NCBI GenBank assembly: GCA_039179965.1
Contig: JBCDEC010000021.1
Coordinates: 1-29,028 of the forward strand
Length of the DNA: 29,028 bases
Direction of reading: 5' to 3'
Origin: Marinibacterium sp039179965
Lineage (GTDB): Bacteria; Pseudomonadota; Alphaproteobacteria; Rhodobacterales; Rhodobacteraceae
The notes beneath the pieces were generated by a model. That model had not been told where the DNA came from, did not search any database, and saw nothing but the letters and a program-made list of their open reading frames with translations. A program made the translations under genes and the position numbers. How positions within the stretch are numbered: position 1 is the stretch's first letter; every line of letters starts with the position of its first letter. This document shows positions 8,039 through 16,376 of this stretch, in pieces.

Positions 8039-9244
8039 ATGACTGACCGAATGACGACTTTGCGACCCCACCGCCGCTCGGTGCTGATGGGCGGTGCGGC
8101 CTTGCTGGCCGCACCCGCGATCCTGCGCGCACAGGGAACAGCCATCACATTCGGGACATTGACCCCGCTGACCGGTGTCGGCGGCACATATGGCCCGTCC
8201 ATGCGCGATGCCGCAGCCAGTGTTTTCACGGCCGTGAACGAAGCCGGAGGGCTGCTGGGCGGGCAGATCGATCTCGTGAGCGAGGACACGCAGACAAACC
8301 CCGAAGCGGCTGTGCGGGCGGTGCGCAAGCTCATAGACGTGGACGGCGTGTCTGTGGTGATCGGAACCTGGGCCTCCTCGATCACGACGGCCGTCGCTCC
8401 GCTGTGTTGGGAAAACAGCGTCATGCTCTTTACCGTCTCCGGTGCCGACAGCATCACGCAATTGCCGCACATGGGCTACATCGCCCGGACGCAGCCGAAC
8501 TCGGTCCTCCAGATCGAAGTCGCTGGTGACTTCATGCTCCGTCAGGGATCGACGGGCATGGCGTGGATCGGTCCGCAGACACCCTTTGCGCAAAGTTCGA
8601 TCGATATTCTGGCCGGTCAGGCCGAGGCAGCCGGCGTCGGGATGGAAAGCCTGATCTATGAGGCGGACAAGAGCACCTATCGCTCCGAAGTCGACACGAT
8701 CCTGCGCAGCAACCCCGATTTCATCATGCTGGGCGGCTACGCAACGGACTCCACCGTGGTTCTGCGCGACATCTGGCAAGCCGGCTACGAAGGCAGGATC
8801 ATCGGGCCGGCCTATGCGATCAACCCGTCCGTGCTGGAGGCGCTGCCCGCTGAGGTTACAGAAAGTGTTTTCACCTGGGAGGGCGCCCCGGCCATCGGCA
8901 GTACCGCCTACGCCAATGTACAGGCGGCTCTGGGTGTCGAGGTCGTCGATCCATACTCGGCCCAGACCTATGACCACGCCAATCTCGCCGTTCTGGCGGC
9001 AGCCGCCGCGAAAGATGCCAGCGGGACGGCCATTCGGGATACGCTGCGCACGATCAGTCAGGGTAACGGTCCAGACGTGTCGGACGCGCTCTCGGGGATG
9101 GCAGCACTCGGATCCGACGGAGAGCTAAATTACAGCGGTGCCTCGGGCCCCTGCGATTTTGACGCAATCGGCGATATCACCGGCACGCAGTTCCTGTTCA
9201 ATCAGATTTCGGGCGGCACACCGGCGATGTTTGAACGCGTCTGA
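8039..9244 (+). CDS. ABC transporter substrate-binding protein, LivK-like
   Basis: A 401-residue periplasmic binding protein of the Leu/Ile/Val-binding (type I) fold. The N-terminus carries a twin-arginine-like signal (HRRSVLMGG, hydrophobic stretch, cleavage near ILRA|QG), so export may use Tat. The mature start ITFGTLTPLTG and the later ATDSTVVLRD and GRIIGPAYAI segments are family-typical. GAGGGAG at 8025-8030 supports the ATG. It determines the substrate of the importer, but the ligand cannot be read from sequence. These proteins also bind amides, urea, short peptides and aromatics, and the neighbouring amidohydrolase makes an amide or heterocycle plausible. A strong hairpin lies just after the stop. 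Confidence 0.92.
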   Translation: MTDRMTTLRPHRRSVLMGGAALLAAPAILRAQGTAITFGTLTPLTGVGGTYGPSMRDAAASVFTAVNEAGGLLGGQIDLVSEDTQTNPEAAVRAVRKLIDVDGVSVVIGTWASSITTAVAPLCWENSVMLFTVSGADSITQLPHMGYIARTQPNSVLQIEVAGDFMLRQGSTGMAWIGPQTPFAQSSIDILAGQAEAAGVGMESLIYEADKSTYRSEVDTILRSNPDFIMLGGYATDSTVVLRDIWQAGYEGRIIGPAYAINPSVLEALPAEVTESVFTWEGAPAIGSTAYANVQAALGVEVVDPYSAQTYDHANLAVLAAAAAKDASGTAIRDTLRTISQGNGPDVSDALSGMAALGSDGELNYSGASGPCDFDAIGDITGTQFLFNQISGGTPAMFERV

Positions 9245-9257
9245 CGATGTGCCTGAA

Positions 9258-9295
9258 GGTGCCCCGGGGCGGCCGACCCGCCACCCCGGGGCACC
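9258..9295 (+). promoter_or_regulatory. Intra-operon hairpin after the binding-protein gene
   Basis: A perfect 12-bp inverted repeat (9258-9269 with 9284-9295, GGTGCCCCGGGG and its complement) encloses a 14-base loop, 13 bases after the binding-protein stop. No T-run follows, so it is not a classical intrinsic terminator. Stem-loops in this position are known to protect upstream binding-protein mRNA or to cause partial termination, giving more binding protein than permease. The role here is inferred from position. Confidence 0.7.
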
Positions 9296-9322
9296 GAACT
9301 CGAACTTGGGCGAACCCAATAC

Positions 9323-10189
9323 ATGCTCGACCTGCTTCCCCAGTTCCTTGTGAACGGCATCATCACCGGTGCGCTTCTCGCGATCCCCACAATCGGCTTT
9401 ACAGCGATTTTCGCCGTGCTTCGCTTTCCCAACTTTGCCGTTGCGAGCCACGCCACAGTGGGCGCATTCGCGGGACTCGTCGCTAACGTTTACTGGGGCC
9501 TTCCGGCGATCCCGTCGTTGGCGTTCGCCTTTCTCTTTGCAGGCATGGTCGGCTTGGTCAGCGACGAGATCGCCCTGAAGCCTCTGCGCAAACACGGCGC
9601 TCTCACCACAGCCATCGCATCCATCGCGCTGACGATCGTGCTCGAAAACGTGGTCCGCTTTTTCTTTGGCAACAACCTGCGGGGATATGATTTGCCGCTG
9701 GTGCGCGACATCCGCTTTGGCGGCATCCGGGTGAACCCCCAGCAGCTTGAGAACCTTGCGCTGGCGCTGGTCATCATGGCCCTTGTATTCGCGGCGTTGA
9801 AATACACGCGCATGGGCAAGGCAATGCGCGCCGTGGCCGACAATCCCGGGCTCGCCGACCTCAAGGGGATAGACGCCGTTCTGGTGGGTCGGGTTGTGGC
9901 TTTTGCCGGTATGGGGCTCGTCGGCATTGGCGGGATGCTGTTTGGCCTTGGCACCTCGATCGATCCACTGACCGGGTTCCGGTTCATCCTGCCGATTTTT
10001 GCGGCGGCCGTCGTGGGTGGGCTCGGGTCGATTCCCGGGGCCGTTCTGGGCGCAATGATCGTCGGGATCGGCGAGGAAATGTCCGCGCTTGTGCTGGAAC
10101 CGGCCTACAAGTCCGCCGTCGGATTTTTCGCAATCGTTCTGGTGCTGACATTCCGGCCCCGCGGTCTTTTGGGCGAAAGGGCATATTGA
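9323..10189 (+). CDS. livH: ABC transporter permease, LivH-like
   Basis: An inner-membrane permease of 288 residues with about eight hydrophobic segments. It forms one half of the importer's translocation path. The LivH hallmarks are the N-terminal segment LVNGIITGALLAI, the middle MRAVADNPGLADLKGID loop that contacts the ATPase, and the late segment FAAAVVGGLGSIPGAVLG. It lies 78 bases after the binding-protein gene, separated by the hairpin, and its stop overlaps the next ATG by one base (TGATG). The ribosome site is weak, which would fit low permease expression. Confidence 0.93.
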   Translation: MLDLLPQFLVNGIITGALLAIPTIGFTAIFAVLRFPNFAVASHATVGAFAGLVANVYWGLPAIPSLAFAFLFAGMVGLVSDEIALKPLRKHGALTTAIASIALTIVLENVVRFFFGNNLRGYDLPLVRDIRFGGIRVNPQQLENLALALVIMALVFAALKYTRMGKAMRAVADNPGLADLKGIDAVLVGRVVAFAGMGLVGIGGMLFGLGTSIDPLTGFRFILPIFAAAVVGGLGSIPGAVLGAMIVGIGEEMSALVLEPAYKSAVGFFAIVLVLTFRPRGLLGERAY

Positions 10190-11103
10190 TGCTGAGCTGG
10201 CTGTTTTCTGTCGCCACCTTTGCCGGGATCTATGCGCTTCTGGCGCTCGGGATCAATGTGATCTGGGGCATGGGCGGCATGATCAACCTGGGCATGGCGG
10301 GGTTCTTTGCCCTCGGGGCCTATGCATCCGCACTTGCCACGACTTCGGGAGGGCTTCCGATTGGGATTGGCCTTGCCCTGGCAGCGGCGCTTGCTGCGCT
10401 GGCAGGTGGTCTGCTGAGCCGCCTGACGCTGCGGTTGCGCGGAGATTACCTGGCAATCGTGACCCTCGGCTTTTCCGAGCTTGTCCGGCTGGTGGCTGCC
10501 AATGAAATCTGGCTGACGAACGGATCTGACGGGATATCCGGGGTGCCCGGACCATGGCGCAGCGCGCTGACACCGTTTCAGTTCAACATATTGTCCTTCA
10601 TACTCGTCGCCATTGCGGTTGTCCTCGTCTGGGCCATAACCGAACGTTTGCGCCGCGCGCCCTGGGGCCGCGCCCTGCGCGCCATTCGCGATGATGACAC
10701 GGCGGCGGCAGTGGCCGGCAAACCGATCAAGCGCTACAAGGTGGAGGCCTTCGCGCTTGGCGCCGCCATTCTGGGTCTCGCAGGTGCGTTCTATGCCCAT
10801 TACACCAGCTATATCGCTCCGGACATCTTCAGGCCGTTGATTACGATCTACATTTTTCTTGCGCTCACAGCGGGCGGCACGGGCAATACAACCGGCGCCG
10901 TCATCGGCGCGGTTGCGGTGGTCCTGGTCCTGGAGGGCAGCCGATTTCTGGAAGGCTGGACCTCGGTCCTGGGCGGAGTACAGAAAGCCGCGTTGCGAGA
11001 GGTCTTTATCGGCGTCGCGCTGATTGCGATCATGCAGCTTCGACCGCTTGGCCTGCTTCCCGAAAAATCTCCAGGCCCATTCTTAGAACGGAAACCGCGA
11101 TGA
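10189..11103 (+). CDS. livM: ABC transporter permease, LivM-like
   Basis: The second permease of the importer, 304 residues with about eight to nine membrane segments. LivM features are the early GINVIWGMGGMINLGMAGFFALGAY segment, the ATPase-contact loop ALRAIRDDDTAAAVAGKPIKRYK (about 162-184) and the C-terminal tail rich in arginine and proline. The ATG at 10189 is preferred over a TTG one codon earlier because it makes a TGATG coupling with the LivH-like gene. The 3' end overlaps the GAF gene by ATGA, showing that this small protein is part of the same operon. Confidence 0.93.
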   Translation: MLSWLFSVATFAGIYALLALGINVIWGMGGMINLGMAGFFALGAYASALATTSGGLPIGIGLALAAALAALAGGLLSRLTLRLRGDYLAIVTLGFSELVRLVAANEIWLTNGSDGISGVPGPWRSALTPFQFNILSFILVAIAVVLVWAITERLRRAPWGRALRAIRDDDTAAAVAGKPIKRYKVEAFALGAAILGLAGAFYAHYTSYIAPDIFRPLITIYIFLALTAGGTGNTTGAVIGAVAVVLVLEGSRFLEGWTSVLGGVQKAALREVFIGVALIAIMQLRPLGLLPEKSPGPFLERKPR

Positions 11104-11591
11104 ACGCGACTGATCTTCTGGCGCAATGCCGCGCTGCGCCCGATTTGTATCCGGCACTGGACGACGCGCTGGACCAATTGATTGGCCACAAGCTGTTCAC
11201 CCTGATGGCAATCGATTGGCCCAGAGGCGAAGCGGCACGGATTTACACGAACATGCCCGACGACTACCCGGTTGGCGGCCGCAAACCGCTCGGCACGCTG
11301 ACGAACTGGGGCCAGGTTGTTATCGAAGGCCGCCAGTCCTGGATCGCCCACACGGCCGAAGACATCCGATGGGCCTTCTTCGATCACGAACGCATCGCCG
11401 CTTTGGGGTGTGCGTCCTGCCTCAACGTGCCGGTTGTCGACACCAAAGCCGCCGACGGGCCGCGTGTGATTGGCACGCTGAATATTCTGCACGAAGCGCA
11501 CCACTTTGACAGCGTACACGCCGACATGGTGGCGCCCTTCGCCGCGCTTTTGGTGCAACCCTTTCGCGATTGGGCCTTGGCATCGCTCTAG
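11100..11591 (+). CDS. Free-standing GAF-domain protein
   Basis: A 163-residue cytoplasmic protein that is essentially one GAF domain with no output domain. Segments seen are HKLFTLMAIDW (about 30-40, first strands), SWIAHTAEDIRWAFFDH (about 80-96), CASCLNVPVVD (C104, C107) and VIGTLNILHEAHHFD (about 123-137). GAF domains bind small ligands and usually regulate an attached enzyme or kinase. Here nothing is attached, so it may sense the transported compound or its product and act on a partner, or work as a small enzyme (compare free methionine-R-sulfoxide reductase, a GAF enzyme with cysteines). The ATGA overlap with the LivM-like gene ties it to the importer. Confidence 0.8.
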   Translation: MNATDLLAQCRAAPDLYPALDDALDQLIGHKLFTLMAIDWPRGEAARIYTNMPDDYPVGGRKPLGTLTNWGQVVIEGRQSWIAHTAEDIRWAFFDHERIAALGCASCLNVPVVDTKAADGPRVIGTLNILHEAHHFDSVHADMVAPFAALLVQPFRDWALASL

Positions 11592-11892
11592 CCTGCGCGT
11601 CGCGCGTCCAAGCTGATCATGTTGCGCCAGATCAGGTGGCATCGGGCTGCACGCGCCGGTGTGTGCGCCGGTCCAATGCCCAACGGGCGACTATCCAACT
11701 GCCCGGGCGCAAAGATCAGGCGCGTGTCTGATGACCATTTCAGGATGATCTGCTGACGTCGTCCAGCGCTGTCCCGGGATCCCACGTGACCCGCGGAGAT
11801 CTTTCGCCCTGTTGCAAAGCCTTTGATCTTGCCTAACCCGGCGGCTTGCCAAAGTATCAGAGCATACTGGAATTGGATTTGAGGGGGATCTA
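11592..11892. other. Intergenic region upstream of the acyl-CoA synthetase
   Basis: About 300 bases with no clear gene. A minus-strand frame in the left half (stop at about 11588, reading LDSRPLGIGPAHTPARAARC near its end) looks somewhat protein-like but has no start signal or recognised family, so it may be a relic. A weak promoter candidate (TTGCCT 11829-11834, 17 bases, AAGTAT 11852-11857) and the ribosome site GAGGGGGA (11881-11888) precede the synthetase gene. Confidence 0.4.
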
Positions 11893-13755
11893 ATGGCCAA
11901 TCTGGGCACGCAACCGATCAGAACGGAAAGTGATATCAGACAGTTTGAGGCAGACATGTCTCTGGACGACCGGCTGACCGAAAAAAGCATACTCGATGTG
12001 TTTATCAACAGCGCCGCCCGGGCTCCGGACTCCACGGCAATCACCATGCTGATGACCGGCGCACCGGATGAGCAGCCCCGGCGCGTCAGCTATGCGCAAT
12101 TGCTTGGACAGATCCGGCGCGCGGCCAACCTGTTTCACGAGATCGGCGGGCCGGCGCCCGGTGTCGCCTTCATGCTGCCGGCGCTGGTAGAAACCCACGT
12201 GACCTTGTGGGGCGCGGAAACAGCGGGATATGCCGTGCCCATCAACTTTCTTTTGCAACCCGAGAGCATCACGGAATTGCTCAAGGCATCCGGCGCGACA
12301 GTTCTCGTGGCGCTCGGTCCCCATCCACACCTCGACATCTGGCAAAAGGCCCTGGCCGCGCGCGCGCAGATCCCGGATTTGAAACTGGTGCGCGTCTCGC
12401 CGCCGGGCACGCCGCCGGAAGAAGGTGTGATTGATCTCGGTGCCGCGCTGATGGCCCAGCCAGAGGATCACCTGACGATTGGAGCCGCGCGGCAAGGCGA
12501 TGACATCGCGGCGTATTTCCATACGGGCGGAACAACCGGCGTGCCCAAGCTGGTGGCCCATACCCACCGCAGCCAATTGGTGGCCGCCTTCGGCGGCACC
12601 GCCATGCTGGGCTATCAGACGGACGATGTGATTACGGCCACTTTTCCTCTTTTTCACGTGGCAGGCACAATCGCTGCCGGGCTAAGTGCCTTTTTTGCAG
12701 GTGTTGAACTGCTGGTGGTGACCCCGGCCGGGCTGCGCAATCCCGTGGTGGTCGAAGGTTTCTGGCGGCTGGTCGCAGAGTACAAGGTCACAATGATCGC
12801 CGGTGTTCCGACGGGCATTGGCGCGGTGTTGCAATCGCCAATCGGGGATCATGACATCAGCACGGTGCGCGGTGGCGTGACAGGTGCATCGTTGTTGCCG
12901 CCCGCCATTGGACAAAAGTTCAAGGACGTGACCGGATCCACGCTTTATGAGGTGCTGGGCATGACGGAGGCGTCCGGACTGATCAGTATCGACCCGATCC
13001 TTGGCCCGGGCAATACCGGCTCCGTCGGCTGGGCATTGCCCTATACAAAGACCGAGGTCCTCGAACTGAATGCGGACGGCAGTCTCGGCGCGGTTTGCGC
13101 GGTCGGTGAAATCGGCGTCATTGCCATTCACGGTGAACACCTGTCCCCCGGATATCGCAATCCCGAGCACAATGACGGCGTGTTTCTGGACGGGATGCTG
13201 AACTCGGGCGATCTTGGGTACAAGGACGCTCAGGGCTGTCTGTATGTGGCGGGGCGCTCGAAAGACCTGATCATTCGCAGCGGGCACAACATCGATCCGA
13301 CGATGATCGAAAACGCGATGAGCACGCATCCGGCCGTGGCGGTCGCCGCGGCCGTCGGCATGCCGGACGCCTATGCTGGGGAATTGCCCATATGTTACGT
13401 GCAGATTCACCCGGACGCTGACGTGAGTATTGAAGACCTCGCGCAGCATGCGCAGTCCGCCATTGACGAGCGCCCGGCCTGGCCCAAGTCCATCAAGATC
13501 ATTGAGGCCATTCCGTTGACCTCTGTCGGCAAGATCTTCAAGCCCAGCCTGCGGTGTGATGCCGCCGAAACCGTTGTATCCGAATTGCTTCGCACCGAAT
13601 TGGACGTGTCGGGCGCCAGCGTCGACGTGGTGGCCGGCGGGCCGCGCGGGTTGTGTGTGAACGTCACCTTGCCCGAAACCAACCGGTCGTCTGTGGCGCA
13701 GGTCGAGCAGGCGCTCAACGCCTATCTTTTCGAAACGAAGGTTGCCGTCGCATAG
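11893..13755 (+). CDS. Acyl-CoA synthetase (AMP-binding, ANL superfamily)
   Basis: A 620-residue enzyme that should activate a carboxylic acid with ATP and join it to CoA through an acyl-adenylate. The phosphate-binding loop is TGGTTGVPK (211-219), the adenylation motif is GMTEASG (T358, E359), the hinge region is GDLGYKDAQGCLYVAGRSKDLI, and the catalytic lysine is K547 in SVGKIFKP. After this lysine come 73 further residues. This C-terminal extension, together with the RSGHNIDP segment, places it in a particular bacterial acyl-CoA synthetase subfamily I recall as PRK07529. It follows the importer operon in the same direction after 300 bases and probably acts in the same pathway. The substrate acid is unknown. 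Confidence 0.92.
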   Translation: MANLGTQPIRTESDIRQFEADMSLDDRLTEKSILDVFINSAARAPDSTAITMLMTGAPDEQPRRVSYAQLLGQIRRAANLFHEIGGPAPGVAFMLPALVETHVTLWGAETAGYAVPINFLLQPESITELLKASGATVLVALGPHPHLDIWQKALAARAQIPDLKLVRVSPPGTPPEEGVIDLGAALMAQPEDHLTIGAARQGDDIAAYFHTGGTTGVPKLVAHTHRSQLVAAFGGTAMLGYQTDDVITATFPLFHVAGTIAAGLSAFFAGVELLVVTPAGLRNPVVVEGFWRLVAEYKVTMIAGVPTGIGAVLQSPIGDHDISTVRGGVTGASLLPPAIGQKFKDVTGSTLYEVLGMTEASGLISIDPILGPGNTGSVGWALPYTKTEVLELNADGSLGAVCAVGEIGVIAIHGEHLSPGYRNPEHNDGVFLDGMLNSGDLGYKDAQGCLYVAGRSKDLIIRSGHNIDPTMIENAMSTHPAVAVAAAVGMPDAYAGELPICYVQIHPDADVSIEDLAQHAQSAIDERPAWPKSIKIIEAIPLTSVGKIFKPSLRCDAAETVVSELLRTELDVSGASVDVVAGGPRGLCVNVTLPETNRSSVAQVEQALNAYLFETKVAVA

Positions 13756-13778
13756 GCGCGACGCAACTGACCCGTCAG

Positions 13779-13811
13779 AAAGGCCGCCGGATCGCCCCGG
13801 CGCGCCTTTTC
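13779..13811 (+). terminator. Probable intrinsic terminator after the acyl-CoA synthetase
   Basis: A GC-rich stem (13779-13790 with 13797-13809, one bulged base) with a 6-base loop is followed directly by TTTT. It sits 23 bases after the synthetase stop and between two convergent genes. The complement of the left arm gives TTT on the other strand, so it may partly serve the cupin operon too. Confidence 0.65.
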
Positions 13812-13872
13812 CCTGTGGCCTGTGTCCTGTGTCCGGTCTTCGGTCACGGACCAGGCTTCGAGCGCGACCTGC

Positions 13873-14244
13873 TCAGGAGGTGGCGAAACCGGATCCTGCC
13901 GTGCGATAGGCCTCGCGCGGTGGCGCGAAGATGTCGAGCACCCTGGCCCCGTCGGGACCTGCGCGAAACCCATGTTCGACCCCGCCGGGCGTGCGCCAGA
14001 AATCTCCCGGTTTGACCTCAACCGCGACGCCATCCTGAACCCGGGTCCCGCTGCCCTCGAGGAGAACGCCCCATTGCTCCTCGGGATGGGCGTGGATCGA
14101 CCCTTGGCTGCCCGGCTCGAAGCTCACGACGGACAGCATGGCCTGCTCTCCGGGGAACACACGTGTTTCAATACCGTCGGCGAGGCTGCGCGCAATGCCT
14201 GTGCTCAGATCGGAAAAGTTGAAGAAGGTGTCGGGTCGGCTCAT
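13873..14244 (-). CDS. Small cupin-domain protein
   Basis: A 123-residue single-domain cupin. The metal-binding motif is SIHAHPEEQWGVLLEGSG, with H51, H53 and Q57 (or E56), and the second motif contributes H91 in GGVEHGF. The start has GGAGGGA just upstream. Small cupins can be dioxygenases, isomerases or sugar- or acid-binding proteins, and nothing in the sequence decides among these. It is the last gene of a minus-strand operon (hydrolase, RraA-like, cupin), 27 bases after the RraA-like gene. Confidence 0.85.
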   Translation of the reverse strand: MSRPDTFFNFSDLSTGIARSLADGIETRVFPGEQAMLSVVSFEPGSQGSIHAHPEEQWGVLLEGSGTRVQDGVAVEVKPGDFWRTPGGVEHGFRAGPDGARVLDIFAPPREAYRTAGSGFATS

Positions 14245-14271
14245 AGGTCCCTCCGGGTCAATGCGCCGCTC

Positions 14272-14874
14272 TCACGGGCCAAGGTCAAAAATCTCAAGCG
14301 TGGTTTCCCCGGACCGGATACGGGCGCGCATGGCCTCCTCGCGGGCGACGACGGTCTCAACCTTGGTCAACACATCGGCAGCGATGTCGCGCGGGATCAC
14401 AACGACCCCGTCGTCATCTCCCACCACGATATCGCCCGGCGCGACCTCGACGCCGCCGATCAAAACGGACAGGTCGGTTTGTCCCGGGTCGGTCTTGGCG
14501 GTCGCTTCCGGGTGAAATCCGGCGCAAAACACCTGAAAACCCAGCGTCGCAATGTCTGCACTGTCACGGATTGTGCAATCAAAAACGGCCCCCGCCATGC
14601 CTTTGGCAAGGCAGCCCTCGGCAAGAAGATCTCCGAACGGGCCGAACCTGTCCGACGCCCCACCATCGACCACAAGGATGTCCCCCGGTTCGGCCCAGTG
14701 AACCGCGCGGTGGATGGCGGCATTCTGACCGGGTGCGATCCGCGCCGTTCTGGCCCGCCCGGCAATGCGTTTGCCGGGGATGAGCGGTCTGAGTGTTGGC
14801 GCAAGCGCCCGCACGCGGATGTCCGCATTGCACAAATTGCCGGTTGGAAAGGCTGCGAAATCCAATGGTGTCAT
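14272..14874 (-). CDS. RraA / HMG-aldolase family protein
   Basis: A 200-residue protein of the RraA-like fold. Family members are either class II aldolases acting on 4-hydroxy-4-methyl-2-oxoglutarate, oxaloacetate or related 2-oxo acids, or RNase E inhibitors. The conserved active-site pattern is present: GDLLAEGCLAKGMAGAVFD (about 81-99), then the R103-D104 pair in TIRD, which binds pyruvate and magnesium in the aldolases. The genomic setting beside a hydrolase and a CoA ligase favours the catabolic aldolase role over RNase E regulation. It starts at ATGA overlapping the hydrolase stop, so translation is coupled. Confidence 0.88.
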   Translation of the reverse strand: MTPLDFAAFPTGNLCNADIRVRALAPTLRPLIPGKRIAGRARTARIAPGQNAAIHRAVHWAEPGDILVVDGGASDRFGPFGDLLAEGCLAKGMAGAVFDCTIRDSADIATLGFQVFCAGFHPEATAKTDPGQTDLSVLIGGVEVAPGDIVVGDDDGVVVIPRDIAADVLTKVETVVAREEAMRARIRSGETTLEIFDLGP

Positions 14875-15653
14875 AAGAGCGGATCGTGCCGTTCAAGGAA
14901 GTCGGCCATGACGGCCCAAAGTGCGGCCGGATTGGAATACATCGGGAAATGCCCTGACTGCGGGATTTCAATGACCTCGACGCCGGAGGCGGGCAATGAC
15001 GCAAGATAGGACAGATGCCGGTTCTGTTCGCCGTACATGAAACAGCGGGGACGGCGCAAACCGGTGAACATCTCCATAAGCGGCGCGTTATCGGACAGAG
15101 TGACCATTGAGGCGAAAATCGGCTTGTAGGACGTGTCGCGCACTTTTGCCGGCAAAGCCGCCGCAAAAACACCCGCTCCGTATTCCGCACGGGTGCGCAG
15201 TCGCGCGATGAAGCCTTCGGCAAAGCCCTGCGGCGTGTCGGAAGGATGTTCGATGATCTGGCGGGACAGAAAGCAATCCTCGGGCGCGATATTGCCTTCG
15301 ATGTTCAGGAAGCTGAGCACCCGGTCCGGATCTTCGTGGGCCAGCATCAAGGCTGTCAGCCCACCCATGGAGTGGCCCGACACATGAAACTGGCCGATAC
15401 CCAGCGCGTCACAGGCCGTGCGCATTACGTCCACCAAGAACGGGATCGACAGCGCGTCAGGGTCCTTGATCTTGGACGCGCCAAAGCCCGGCGCATCCCA
15501 AAACAGCAAAGTCCGGTCCCCAAACGCCGGGTGCATTGTGAGGTCCGTGTAGTCCTCCTTGGTCGAGCCAAAGCCGTGCAAACTGACCAGCGGCGGCAGG
15601 CGACCCGCACGATGCACATAGGACAGCTCGACGGCGACACCATTGATGGTCAT
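14871..15653 (-). CDS. Alpha/beta hydrolase
   Basis: A 260-residue alpha/beta-fold hydrolase, probably an esterase or C-C bond hydrolase. The oxyanion segment is SLHGFGSTKED (about 24-34), the nucleophile elbow is SGHSMGG (S95), and the general base is H235 in SGHFPMYSNP. The acid residue may be E209 in MYGEQN, in the usual place for aspartate. The frame stays open further upstream to 15815, but that would run through the divergent Lrp gene start. ATG 15653 is chosen because homology-like sequence begins there (MTINGVAVELSYV), although its ribosome site is poor. It is the first gene of the hydrolase, RraA-like, cupin operon. Confidence 0.88.
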   Translation of the reverse strand: MTINGVAVELSYVHRAGRLPPLVSLHGFGSTKEDYTDLTMHPAFGDRTLLFWDAPGFGASKIKDPDALSIPFLVDVMRTACDALGIGQFHVSGHSMGGLTALMLAHEDPDRVLSFLNIEGNIAPEDCFLSRQIIEHPSDTPQGFAEGFIARLRTRAEYGAGVFAAALPAKVRDTSYKPIFASMVTLSDNAPLMEMFTGLRRPRCFMYGEQNRHLSYLASLPASGVEVIEIPQSGHFPMYSNPAALWAVMADFLERHDPLL

Positions 15654-15753
15654 GTCTAGCGTGTGTGGCGTCACTGTCGCGGTCCAGGTGTTGATACGTG
15701 TTCGGCTGTGACAATCAGTAGACGATTCGCCTTCGTTTGAATAGATATGAAGA
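15654..15753. promoter_or_regulatory. Divergent promoter region, hydrolase operon / Lrp regulator
   Basis: One hundred relatively AT-rich bases separate the hydrolase operon from the divergent Lrp-type gene. Lrp/AsnC regulators usually control themselves and the divergent neighbour from such a region, so this is the likely operator site. I could not pick out a convincing palindrome by eye. Confidence 0.45.
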
Positions 15754-16212
15754 ATGTTGGACACCAAAGATCGAGAAATACTGTCGCTTCTTCTGAATGA
15801 TGCCGCGATATCCAAGGCGGATATCGCCCGCCGTGTTGGCCTTGCGCCGTCAGCTATTTCGGAACGGGTGCGCCGACTTGAGGCAGATGGCGTGATTCAG
15901 GGCTACGAGGTTCGACTGAACCCCCATGCTCTTGGCAAATCCCTTCTGGCCTTCGTTTTTGTGACCGATGCAAAACCGAGCCAGGGGTTTGATACCGCTG
16001 CGGCCCTGTCCAACGTGACCGGGTTGGAAGAACTGCACAAAATCGCTGGCGACGATTGCTACCTTCTCAAAATTCGGGCCTCGGGCACCGATGAATTGAA
16101 CGAGATCATCGAAACGCAGATCAATCCGGTGCAATCCGTAACCCGTGTTCGAACGACCATTGTCTTGAATGCGGTCGCCGAACGGCCCTGCCTTGCCGGC
16201 CATACGCTGTAA
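15754..16212 (+). CDS. Lrp/AsnC family transcriptional regulator
   Basis: A 152-residue DNA-binding regulator. The N-terminal helix-turn-helix is typical (LDTKDREILSLL, ISKADIARRVGLAPSAISERVRRLE, about 2-45), and the C-terminal ligand-binding RAM domain follows (about 62-140, with the GDDCYLLKIRA strand). These proteins form dimers and octamers and respond to amino acids or related small molecules. It is transcribed divergently from the hydrolase, RraA-like, cupin operon, its most likely target, and may also control the importer. The ribosome site is weak. Confidence 0.93.
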   Translation: MLDTKDREILSLLLNDAAISKADIARRVGLAPSAISERVRRLEADGVIQGYEVRLNPHALGKSLLAFVFVTDAKPSQGFDTAAALSNVTGLEELHKIAGDDCYLLKIRASGTDELNEIIETQINPVQSVTRVRTTIVLNAVAERPCLAGHTL

Positions 16213-16376
16213 ACCCCCGCACCGACACGCGGACAAATCGAGGCGCCTTTCCATGGTGGAATTGATCGGCTGTATGGGCCCGGTGGCAGTCGCGCATTGA
16301 GCCGGTGTCCCTGATGGCCTAGGACAGGCCTGCACATTCGTTTCAACCTTAAGATCACCGGAAAGGCGCCAAGGAC

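Noticed and set aside
8012..8977. Minus-strand open frame of 321 codons
   Set aside because: Fully antisense to the well-supported substrate-binding protein gene; composition is that of a shadow frame.
14272..14874. Reading the RraA-like gene as an RNase E inhibitor
   Set aside because: The R-D aldolase residues and the location inside a catabolic operon make an aldolase-type enzyme likelier.
15654..15815. 54-residue N-terminal extension of the alpha/beta hydrolase
   Set aside because: It would overlap the start of the divergent Lrp gene, and the residues are not family-like.
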